DNA from: JAAKFL01 sp964629645
Lineage (GTDB): Bacteria > Chlamydiota > Chlamydiia > Chlamydiales > SLFE01
Assembly (NCBI GenBank): GCA_964629645.1
Contig: CAZVSU010000028.1
Span: 1 to 28,806, forward strand
Direction: 5' to 3'
DNA length: 28,806 nucleotides
The notes under the pieces are model-generated. The model did no database searches. It had not been told where the DNA came from and saw only the letters and a list, made by a program, of their open reading frames with translations. Position 1 is the stretch's first letter, and each line of letters starts with the position of its first letter. The translations under genes were made by a program, and so were the position numbers. Below are positions 21,852-28,806 of this stretch, piece by piece.

Positions 21852-24800
21852 ATGCAAAAAGTCTCAGACCAAACATTAGACACTCTTGTTGAAAGGGAAA
21901 GCGATCATTTCCGAAAATGCTATCTCTGGCTCAAAGAGACGATGGCACCGACTTTTGTCGAAGAGATCGGCATGGACACTATGATGCTGATTACCCACAG
22001 CCTCATGGGGTTCCATAACCAAGACTATTTCAGCATGATCAATTTGAAAAATGCTGCGATCGTTCTTTGTCTCGACAGTGCCGATGCCGACCTCCGAATT
22101 TTAAAAAATTACGCCCTCTACGGAATTCAGCAATATCGGACCTACGTTTCGGACCGCCCCCCGCCTCTAACAAATTCTTGCGCCAATCTTCGGGTGGCGG
22201 TGATCCATTTTACCGATTCGATGGACGACGACCAAGGCCCCTTTCCAAGGGAAAAAATTGAACAGGTCAAACCGCTTGTTTTACGCCGAAACCCGCAATT
22301 ATCAGAGGAAGACTTCTGTCATATCGCCTCATCCTTAGGCCACCGCTTTCTCAGGAGCTTGCCCGAAGAGCGGCTTATTTTGGCTTTCGATTTACTCTTT
22401 CGCTCCAGAGCCAGAGACCACTGTCAATATGAAGTCCTCTATCACGACAATCCCGAGCTTGCAAACAACGCATCGATGCACATAGTTTTCGCATGGAAAA
22501 ATACTCCCAAACATCACTTTCTCTATCACCTGGCGCGGACTGTGCACCGACACCATCTCGTTATGAAAGGAGTGAGCGCAGCCTACATTCGCCCCCATGG
22601 AGAGGCCGGGAATGTCTTGGTGATGTCCATCGGCCTACACGGAAGCCAAGGGCAGCAGGCCTGGGAAACGGCAGACATTCCCGACTTCATTCGTGAATTG
22701 ATTACCATTAAATATTTTGCACGATTCGATCTTGTCGAAGAGAAGCTGATCAAACCCGGTGTGATCTCGGGAAATCAGGGTAACCTTGTCCGCGCCATGG
22801 TCAATTTTATTCACCAAGCTCTCGTGAATATTGACCCGCATGTCTACACAATTGACCATGTGGAGTGGGACCTTTGCCGACTCCCCGAGCTCACCAAAAA
22901 TATCTGCGGCGCTTTCGAAAAAAAATTTCATCCCAACTGCTACAGCGTCGAAGAGTACCTCAAAATTAGAAACCAAATCCTTATTGATATCGATAAGCTC
23001 GACACCGGTCACGAGGAAAACGACATTCGGCGAAAAAATGTTTTGAGGCAAGCGATCCATTTCATCCACTTTACTTTGAAGACCAACTTCTTTCGGTACA
23101 ACTACAGCGCACTCAGCTTTCGACTCGACCCTGCTTACCTGGACGAGATCCCTTTTGATCGAAAGCGTCATTTTCCTTTGCTTCCCTTTGCCATTTTTTA
23201 CATCAAGGGGATGAATTTCTTCGGTTTTCACATCCGATTTAAAGATCTTGCAAGAGGAGGGCTGCGCACCGTATTTCCCGAATATACAGAAAAGATGCAG
23301 TACGAATGCGACCATGTCTTTTCCGAATGCTACAACCTCGCCTACACTCAGCATAAAAAAAACAAAGAGATCCCCGAGGGAGGCTCAAAGGGAATCCTTT
23401 TCTTAGAGCCTCATGAACAGATTGCGCGAGAACTGGTTATTTTTAACAAAGAATTGAGAGAGTGCAAACTGAATCAGCAAGAACTTGAGTTGAAACTGAA
23501 AGCGTTTCAAGAAGAACAAAAAACGGAATTCATGTACCAGGCGCAGCGCGCCTTTATTATGAATTTGATGACCTTGATACACTACGACCACACCTTTCGC
23601 CTCTTTGCCAGCCACATCGTCGACTATTATATGAAACCGGAAAACATCTACCTAGGCCCCGACGAAAATATGCACGGCTGCATGTTAGAATGGATTGCCC
23701 ATTATTCAGAAGAAAAAGGGTATTTGCCTGGGAGCAGCTTCATCACAAGCAAGCCTGAGGCCGGCATCAACCACAAAGAATTCGGCGTCACCTCAAAAGG
23801 TGTAAATGTCTACATGGTGGAAATGCTGAAGTATCTGGGTATTAACCCCCAAAAAGAGCCTTTCACGATTAAAATTTCCGGCGGCCCGGACGGAGATGTC
23901 GCAGGCAACCAAATCTTGAATCTCTATCGCGACTTCCCGGATACCGCTCTCCTGATCGCTTTGACAGACGGAACCGGGACGATTTTCGACCCAAAAGGAC
24001 TCGACTTAAAAACACTTGTCCAAATGTTTGATGCGAACGACGGAATACGCCACTACCCCCCATCTTTACTGCATGAATCGGGTTTTTTGGTGGATAAGTT
24101 CACGAATCGAAAATCGTCTTCAGTGACACAGCAAACGCTCTGCTGGAGAAAGCAAGGAGGCACTGTCATTGAGGACTGGCTGCCGAGCAACGAGATGAAT
24201 CATCTCCTCAGGCAGAATGTTCACAAGGTGACAGCCGATATTTTTATCCCTGCCGGAGGACGCCCCAGGACCCTCCACCAGGACAACTTTACCGATTATC
24301 TCGACGAAAATGGAAAACCGACGTCAAAAGCGATCATTGAGGGGGCTAACCTCTATCTGACCCAAGAGGCCAGAGAAGCCCTTGAAGCGCGCGGCGTGTT
24401 GATTGTGCGCGATAGTTCCGCCAACAAAGCCGGCGTGATCTGCTCCTCTTACGAAGTGCTCTCGGGCCTTGTGATCACGGCCGAAGACTTTAGGGACTAT
24501 CAAAAAGATCTGGTTGCAGAGATTTTGCATCGCGTTGAGACGCTTGCATTCAAAGAAGCACAGTTATTGCTAAAAACACACAGCGAGACAGGTCAGCCCC
24601 TAACAGAGATTTCCGAAGAGATTTCAAATCGCATGAACCTCTATAAGTATGAAATCCTTAAAGCCCTTGGGACACGCGCACTTCCCGACGATCCCGAACA
24701 CCCCTTGATCCAAACCTTTTTGAGTTATTGCCCGCCGACGCTCAAAAACCGGTTCTTCGATGCGCTTATGAACACATTGCCCGAATCTCATAAAAAAGCC

Positions 24801-24896
24801 ATTATCAGCTGTACGCTGTCCGCTGAGCTGGTCTATGAACGAGGCCTTAACTGGTCGCCAACTGTTGTCGATGTCCTCCCATTTCTAAGAAAATAG
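21852..24896 (+). CDS. gdh: NAD-dependent glutamate dehydrogenase, large (about 115 kDa) type
   Basis: The 1014-residue protein converts glutamate to 2-oxoglutarate and ammonia with NAD. The C-terminal half holds the catalytic core: FKDLARGGLRTVFP, EGGSKGILFL with catalytic Lys513, and the nucleotide-binding GGPDGDVAGNQ (about 677-687). PAGGRPRTLHQDNF and EGANLYLTQEAREALEARG follow, then DSSANKAGVICSSYEVLSGL. The long N-terminal half (about 450 residues) is the regulatory region of the eukaryotic-GDH2-like/bacterial large-GDH group, unlike the roughly 450-residue GDH of other bacteria. The ATG at 21852 has only a weak ribosome-binding site (ACAGAG). It lies divergent from the sialidase-like gene and upstream of the heat-shock operon. 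It probably feeds amino-acid carbon into the TCA cycle. Confidence 0.92.
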   Translation: MQKVSDQTLDTLVERESDHFRKCYLWLKETMAPTFVEEIGMDTMMLITHSLMGFHNQDYFSMINLKNAAIVLCLDSADADLRILKNYALYGIQQYRTYVSDRPPPLTNSCANLRVAVIHFTDSMDDDQGPFPREKIEQVKPLVLRRNPQLSEEDFCHIASSLGHRFLRSLPEERLILAFDLLFRSRARDHCQYEVLYHDNPELANNASMHIVFAWKNTPKHHFLYHLARTVHRHHLVMKGVSAAYIRPHGEAGNVLVMSIGLHGSQGQQAWETADIPDFIRELITIKYFARFDLVEEKLIKPGVISGNQGNLVRAMVNFIHQALVNIDPHVYTIDHVEWDLCRLPELTKNICGAFEKKFHPNCYSVEEYLKIRNQILIDIDKLDTGHEENDIRRKNVLRQAIHFIHFTLKTNFFRYNYSALSFRLDPAYLDEIPFDRKRHFPLLPFAIFYIKGMNFFGFHIRFKDLARGGLRTVFPEYTEKMQYECDHVFSECYNLAYTQHKKNKEIPEGGSKGILFLEPHEQIARELVIFNKELRECKLNQQELELKLKAFQEEQKTEFMYQAQRAFIMNLMTLIHYDHTFRLFASHIVDYYMKPENIYLGPDENMHGCMLEWIAHYSEEKGYLPGSSFITSKPEAGINHKEFGVTSKGVNVYMVEMLKYLGINPQKEPFTIKISGGPDGDVAGNQILNLYRDFPDTALLIALTDGTGTIFDPKGLDLKTLVQMFDANDGIRHYPPSLLHESGFLVDKFTNRKSSSVTQQTLCWRKQGGTVIEDWLPSNEMNHLLRQNVHKVTADIFIPAGGRPRTLHQDNFTDYLDENGKPTSKAIIEGANLYLTQEAREALEARGVLIVRDSSANKAGVICSSYEVLSGLVITAEDFRDYQKDLVAEILHRVETLAFKEAQLLLKTHSETGQPLTEISEEISNRMNLYKYEILKALGTRALPDDPEHPLIQTFLSYCPPTLKNRFFDALMNTLPESHKKAIISCTLSAELVYERGLNWSPTVVDVLPFLRK

Positions 24897-24942
24897 CCTC
24901 TTTTTCATTCTTTCTTGGGAAAAATCATCCAACACTGTAAAT

Positions 24943-24969
24943 TTTGCAGTTGACGCACTAGAGTGCTAA
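24943..24969 (+). promoter_or_regulatory. CIRCE operator (HrcA-binding) with a degenerate left arm
   Basis: The right arm GAGTGCTAA (24961-24969) is a perfect CIRCE half-site. At the correct nine-base spacing the left arm is TTTGCAGTT (24943-24951), which agrees with TTAGCACTC at six of nine positions. It ends six bases upstream of the -35 box of the hrcA operon. HrcA dimers bind CIRCE and repress heat-shock genes; this operator would make the operon self-regulated. Confidence 0.8.
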
Positions 24970-24975
24970 ATTCTC

Positions 24976-25004
24976 TTGACCGCTAATTTTATCCATCTTA
25001 TAAT
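24976..25004 (+). promoter_or_regulatory. Promoter of the hrcA-grpE-dnaK operon
   Basis: TTGACC at 24976-24981 and a perfect TATAAT at 24999-25004, separated by exactly 17 nt, form a consensus housekeeping promoter. The predicted start near 25011 leaves a leader of about 26 nt before hrcA. CIRCE lies just upstream. Confidence 0.8.
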
Positions 25005-25036
25005 GAAGATGTAAGAAGTGGAGGGCATGGGTCATT

Positions 25037-26215
25037 ATGAAAAAACCTGTAACCATCAGACGTTCAGCTAAACAAGAGCGGGAAAGGCGCGTTCTTCTCG
25101 GATTGATCGACTACTACCTGACAACGGGAGAGCCTGTCGGATCGGAAACATTGCGAGAGGCCGATTTTCAAGATCTTAGCTCTGCGACAATCCGCAATTA
25201 TTTTGCCCATTTGGAAGAGGAGGGCTATCTTTCCCAGCTGCACACCTCAGGAGGCAGAATTCCGACATCTAAAGGCTACCGGCTCTATGCTGCCGAGGCT
25301 CTCGAGGCGCCGCTCCTTAAACCTTCTCTTTCAGAAAAATTCGAAGAGCTGCGAAAAATCGACAATCCGGAAGTGACCACTTTTTTACAAAAAAGCGCTG
25401 AACTGCTCAGCGACGCGAGCGGCTGCGCAGTTTTTATCTCCGCACCGAGATTTGACAACGACTTTATTTTAGATGTCAAACTTCTTCCCCTTGATCATCA
25501 CCGATGCCTCTGCGTGGTGATGACAAACTTCGGCGCCATCCGTACTGACGTTCTCCACTCCGAAAACAAAGTGACCTCTTTCAGCGCAAAAAGAATCGAA
25601 TCCTACTTTCACTGGCGGCTGACGCAGCTTGACGAACCGACCGACTTAAACGACGAAGAGAAAGGGCTGGCCCACCGCTGGTACAACGAAACGATCGTTC
25701 GGTTTATTGTCAGCTACGCTCACTTTGTCGAAAGAGATATGTATCGAACAGGCTTTTCGAAGCTTTTGCTTTATCCGGAATTCGATCACCCTGAAGCCCT
25801 CGCAAAAGCGCTGTCTCTTTTTGAGAATCGGCAAGGGATGAATGTGATCTTGAAAGAGAGTTTTAAAGTCGATGCGCTAAAGGTTTGGATCGATGAGGAC
25901 TTGAAACCCTTCGCTAGCGGATCGCCGGAGTGCGCTGTGGTCACCATCCCCTACTACATCAATCAAAAACCGGTCGGAGCTGTTGGCATTATTGGCCCGA
26001 CACGCATCCCCTACCGGGAGCTTTTTGGAACGATGAAGCACTATTCGAAAATTGTGAGCGAAGTGATCACGAGAAATATTTACAAGTATCAACTGAGTTA
26101 CAGAGAGCCTTACGATGCTCCGTTGGAGCTACCCAAAAAGGAGAGGCTTCTTTTGGAGCAAACGCAAGCCCAACTATTAGAGGATAAAACAGTCGAAGCG
26201 AAAGGAGCGGAATAA
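25037..26215 (+). CDS. hrcA: Heat-inducible transcription repressor HrcA
   Basis: The 392-residue protein has the N-terminal winged-helix domain (residues 15-85: RVLLGLIDYYLTTGEPVGSE, LSSATIRNYFAHLEEEGYL, HTSGGRIPTSKGYR), a GAF-like central domain, and the conserved C-terminal core (VGAVGIIGPTRIPYRELFGTM). It represses chaperone operons by binding CIRCE and needs GroEL for activity. It has about 40 extra C-terminal residues beyond the core (from KYQLSYREPYDAP onward), in line with the tail of chlamydial HrcA proteins, which is known to inhibit DNA binding. It is first in the operon, so it controls its own synthesis. GGAGG lies about twelve bases before the ATG, a slightly long gap. Confidence 0.96.
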   Translation: MKKPVTIRRSAKQERERRVLLGLIDYYLTTGEPVGSETLREADFQDLSSATIRNYFAHLEEEGYLSQLHTSGGRIPTSKGYRLYAAEALEAPLLKPSLSEKFEELRKIDNPEVTTFLQKSAELLSDASGCAVFISAPRFDNDFILDVKLLPLDHHRCLCVVMTNFGAIRTDVLHSENKVTSFSAKRIESYFHWRLTQLDEPTDLNDEEKGLAHRWYNETIVRFIVSYAHFVERDMYRTGFSKLLLYPEFDHPEALAKALSLFENRQGMNVILKESFKVDALKVWIDEDLKPFASGSPECAVVTIPYYINQKPVGAVGIIGPTRIPYRELFGTMKHYSKIVSEVITRNIYKYQLSYREPYDAPLELPKKERLLLEQTQAQLLEDKTVEAKGAE

Positions 26216-26218
26216 CGC

Positions 26219-26815
26219 ATGACAAAAGCCGATGAAAACGAAATCGAAGACGAGATTCAAGAAGAAGAGCGGGATCCTGTTACGGTGACGATCACAGATG
26301 TTGAACTGGAATCTCTAAGACGTGAAGTCGACGAATATAAAGAAAAGTACGTCAGACAGCTTGCCGAACTCGAAAATACTCGAAAGCGGCTCATGAAAGA
26401 GCGCGACGATATGATCAAACATGCCTCTCGCCACGTCATCGCCGAATTTTTAGGGCCGATCGATCAAATGGAAAACGCCCTCGGCTTTGCCTCCGGCATG
26501 TCTGAAGAAGTGAAACATTGGGCCGTCGGCTTTGACATGATCTTAAACCATTTTAAAGAGGTGCTCAGCCATCACGGCGTCCACCCGATGGAAGCTGAAG
26601 GGAAACTCTACGACCCCCACTTGCATCACGTTTCGGAAACTGTCGAAACAGACGAGCACCCGCCGGGCACAATCATCCGGCAAACACAAAAAGGGTATCT
26701 TTGCGGAGATCAGGTCATCAGACCGGCCAATGTGATCATTGCAAAGGAAAAGAAATTAGAAAAATCTCGTCCCGAAACGGACGAAGAAGAGAGCAAGGAG
26801 ACAAACCATGAGTGA
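26219..26815 (+). CDS. grpE: Nucleotide exchange factor GrpE
   Basis: The 198-residue protein has an acidic N-terminus, a long helix (LRREVDEYKEKYVRQLAELE onward to RKRLMKERDD) that forms the dimeric coiled coil, and the C-terminal beta domain ending with the signature GDQVIRPANVIIAK. It drives ADP release from DnaK and may act as a thermosensor. It begins three bases after the hrcA stop and its last 8 nt overlap dnaK, so it is translationally coupled to both. An acidic C-terminal extension follows the signature. Confidence 0.97.
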   Translation: MTKADENEIEDEIQEEERDPVTVTITDVELESLRREVDEYKEKYVRQLAELENTRKRLMKERDDMIKHASRHVIAEFLGPIDQMENALGFASGMSEEVKHWAVGFDMILNHFKEVLSHHGVHPMEAEGKLYDPHLHHVSETVETDEHPPGTIIRQTQKGYLCGDQVIRPANVIIAKEKKLEKSRPETDEEESKETNHE

Positions 26816-28757
26816 AACAAAGAAAAAATCAAATAAAGTGATCGGAATCGACCTCGGGACAACGAACTCCTGCGTCGCCGTCATGGAAGGCGGGCAGCCT
26901 GTTGTGATCGCAAGTTCCGAGGGAACAAGAACCACTCCATCTGTCTTCGCCTTGAAAGGAAACGAACGATTGATCGGTGTTCCGGCTAAGCGTCAAGCGA
27001 TTGCCAATCCGGAAAATACCATCACTTCTCCAAAACGATTCATCGGGCGAAAAAGAGATGAAGTGGAATCCGAGGTCAAAACAGTCCCCTACAAAGTTGT
27101 GGGAAATTCCAATGGCGACGCCGTTTTCGAGGTGCTCGACGGAAAAATGATCACCCCTGAAGAGGCGAGCGCTCACGTCCTCATGAAAATGAAAGAAACT
27201 GCCGAGGCCTATTTGGGCGAAGAGGTGACGCAAGCCGTGATCACTGTGCCCGCCTATTTCAACGATTCGCAAAGGCAGTCGACAAAAGATGCGGGAAAAA
27301 TCGCCGGCCTCGACGTCAAAAGAATCATCCCTGAGCCGACGGCAGCCGCTTTGGCTTACGGCCTCGACAAAGAGCATACCGATAAAAAAATCGCCGTCTT
27401 CGACTTAGGGGGCGGTACCTTCGACATCTCCGTTTTAGAGATCGGCGACGGCGTCTTTGAAGTGCTCGCGACAAACGGCGACACCCACCTCGGCGGAGAC
27501 GACTTCGATAACGCCGTTCTCAAGTGGCTTTTAGAGGAGTTCAAAAAAGATCAAGGCATTGACATCAGCGGCGACAAGATGGCGCTGCAACGCCTTCGCG
27601 ATGCTGCAGAAAAAGCGAAAATTGAACTTTCCGGTACCGATAGCACCGAAATTAACCTCCCCTTCATCACAATGGATGCTTCAGGGCCTAAGCACTTGAC
27701 CATCAACTTGACGCGAAGCAAGCTCGAACAGCTCACCCACGATCTGATCGAAAGAACAGTAGAGCCTTGCTTAAATGCTATGAAAGATGCCGGCGTTTCA
27801 AAAGATGATATCGGCGAAGTCATCTTGGTAGGGGGCATGAGCCGCATGCCCGCTGTGCAGAAAAAAGTGGCCGCAATCTTTGGCAAAGAAGGGCACAAAG
27901 GGGTGAATCCCGACGAGGTCGTCGCCATCGGAGCGGCCATTCAAGGGGGCGTCTTGACCGGAGACGTCAAAGACGTTCTTCTCCTCGATGTAACGCCGCT
28001 GACACTCGGCATCGAAACACTAGGCGGAGTCATGACGCCTCTGATTGAACGCAACACAACAATTCCCGCACAGAAAAAGCAGGTCTTCTCCACAGCCGGG
28101 GACAACCAGACCGCAGTGACCATCGTCGTCCTTCAGGGCGAGCGCAAAATGGCATCAGACTGTAAAGAGATCGGCCGTTTTGACCTCACAGAAATTCCTC
28201 CCGCGCCAAGGGGAATGCCACAAATCGAAGTGGCTTTCGATATCGATGCCGACGGCATATTACACGTCACAGCTAAAGACAAAAGCTCCGGCAAGGAACA
28301 GTCGATTCGCATTCAAGCCAAATCAGGACTCGATGAGGGCGAAATTGAGAAAATCATCAAGGACGCTGAAATGCACAAGGACGAAGATAAGAAGCGGCAA
28401 CAAGAGGTGATGACCAAAAACGAGGCCGACACTTTGGCCTTCCAAGCGCAAAAAGCGCTCGACGAGCACAAAGAGAAGCTTCCGAAAGATGTTGTCGACG
28501 ACGTCCAAGCCCATATCGACGCGACAAAAAAGGCGCTCGAGGGGGGCAGTATTGAGGAGATCAAAAAAGCCAAAGAGGCTCTTGAAAAGCACATGCAAAA
28601 AATTGGCGAGGCCATGTCTCAAGCTGCCGGTGCTGCGGCCGGACCGGCGCCCAACTCTCAGCCCCATACGCAAGCGGGCGATGCCCAAGCGTCACGGCAA
28701 AACGATGACACTATTGAAGAGGCTGAAGTTGAGATCTTAGACGACGAAGAAAAATAA
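26808..28757 (+). CDS. dnaK: Chaperone protein DnaK (Hsp70)
   Basis: The 649-residue protein has the complete Hsp70 layout. The ATPase domain has GIDLGTTNSCVAVMEGG near the N-terminus, the phosphate-2 motif VFDLGGGTFDISVLEIG and the adenosine motif VGGMSRMPAVQ. The linker (DVLLLDVTPLTLGIET) leads to a substrate-binding domain and a helical lid with a short linker of G, A, P and Q. The C-terminus is EEAEVEILDDEEK, close to the consensus EEVD-like bacterial end. It folds and refolds client proteins with DnaJ (not in this window) and GrpE. The ATG overlaps the grpE stop, with AAGGAG eight bases upstream. It is last in the operon; a terminator-like hairpin follows. Confidence 0.98.
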   Translation: MSETKKKSNKVIGIDLGTTNSCVAVMEGGQPVVIASSEGTRTTPSVFALKGNERLIGVPAKRQAIANPENTITSPKRFIGRKRDEVESEVKTVPYKVVGNSNGDAVFEVLDGKMITPEEASAHVLMKMKETAEAYLGEEVTQAVITVPAYFNDSQRQSTKDAGKIAGLDVKRIIPEPTAAALAYGLDKEHTDKKIAVFDLGGGTFDISVLEIGDGVFEVLATNGDTHLGGDDFDNAVLKWLLEEFKKDQGIDISGDKMALQRLRDAAEKAKIELSGTDSTEINLPFITMDASGPKHLTINLTRSKLEQLTHDLIERTVEPCLNAMKDAGVSKDDIGEVILVGGMSRMPAVQKKVAAIFGKEGHKGVNPDEVVAIGAAIQGGVLTGDVKDVLLLDVTPLTLGIETLGGVMTPLIERNTTIPAQKKQVFSTAGDNQTAVTIVVLQGERKMASDCKEIGRFDLTEIPPAPRGMPQIEVAFDIDADGILHVTAKDKSSGKEQSIRIQAKSGLDEGEIEKIIKDAEMHKDEDKKRQQEVMTKNEADTLAFQAQKALDEHKEKLPKDVVDDVQAHIDATKKALEGGSIEEIKKAKEALEKHMQKIGEAMSQAAGAAAGPAPNSQPHTQAGDAQASRQNDDTIEEAEVEILDDEEK

Positions 28758-28770
28758 GCGTCTTAGGGGA

Positions 28771-28806
28771 CGTCTTCAAATTTGGAATCAACTTAATTTG
28801 AAGACG
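28771..28806 (+). terminator. Terminator-like hairpin after dnaK (cut by the window end)
   Basis: CGTCTTCAAATT (28771-28782) is the exact reverse complement of AATTTGAAGACG (28795-28806), a 12-bp stem with a 12-nt loop, 14 nt after the dnaK stop. Any U-run would lie beyond the window, so rho-independence is not shown. Confidence 0.6.

Noticed and set aside
1..28806. CRISPR arrays, tRNA genes and prophage modules
   Set aside because: No regularly spaced repeats, tRNA cloverleaf patterns or phage structural genes were seen by eye on either strand.

Overview
The window reads as chromosome of a member of the Chlamydiae, most likely an environmental family of the Parachlamydiales rather than Chlamydia itself. 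The evidence is the 5' part of a 16S rRNA gene with chlamydial sequence features, an hrcA-grpE-dnaK heat-shock operon whose HrcA has a long C-terminal tail, and the order serS / small metal-transport-like membrane protein / P-type ATPase, which from memory matches CT729-CT728-CT727 of Chlamydia trachomatis. Base composition looks moderate, with many GC-rich codons. Among known groups this would suit a Criblamydiaceae- or Waddlia-like organism, but that is a guess.

Layout. (1) 1-733: the start of a 16S rRNA gene on the minus strand, cut by the window edge, and its promoter and leader region, which is divergent from the next gene. (2) 735-4000: an MscS-type channel with a large periplasmic coiled coil, then trhO, a tRNA-modifying rhodanese. 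(3) 4000-4800: three tandem minus-strand genes for 59-66-residue coiled-coil proteins that are clearly paralogues. They share one gap-free 36-residue core, one is very short, and a strong terminator closes the cluster. (4) 4986-9109: an unrecognised membrane protein overlapping a dapA-type synthase, a minus-strand SLC13/RCK-type permease, and a small membrane protein. (5) 9162-14956: smc (minus), an Inc-like membrane protein gene cut by an in-frame amber codon, and serS with a near-consensus promoter. (6) 15037-19251: a 379-residue protein of unknown function on the minus strand, then the overlapping VIT-like / P1B-ATPase pair, probably for metal handling.

(7) 19252-20748: about 1.5 kb with no intact gene. 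It is a scrapyard of mobile and decayed DNA: a 167-bp foldback (MITE-like) element, an IS66 transposase fragment joined to its right end, a truncated GxxExxY gene, and a frame-broken unrecognised ORF. Odd paired repeats sit at both ends. (8) 20749-21801: a sialidase-like beta-propeller protein (minus). (9) 21852-24896: a large NAD-type glutamate dehydrogenase. (10) 24943-28806: the stress operon hrcA-grpE-dnaK, with a CIRCE operator whose left arm is degenerate, a consensus sigma-70/sigma-66-type promoter and a terminator-like hairpin at the window end.

Most of the window is core metabolism, chromosome maintenance, translation and stress response. The parts that look new or lineage-specific are the small coiled-coil trio, the amber-split Inc-like gene, the 379-residue protein, the sialidase-like gene and the mobile-element scrapyard.
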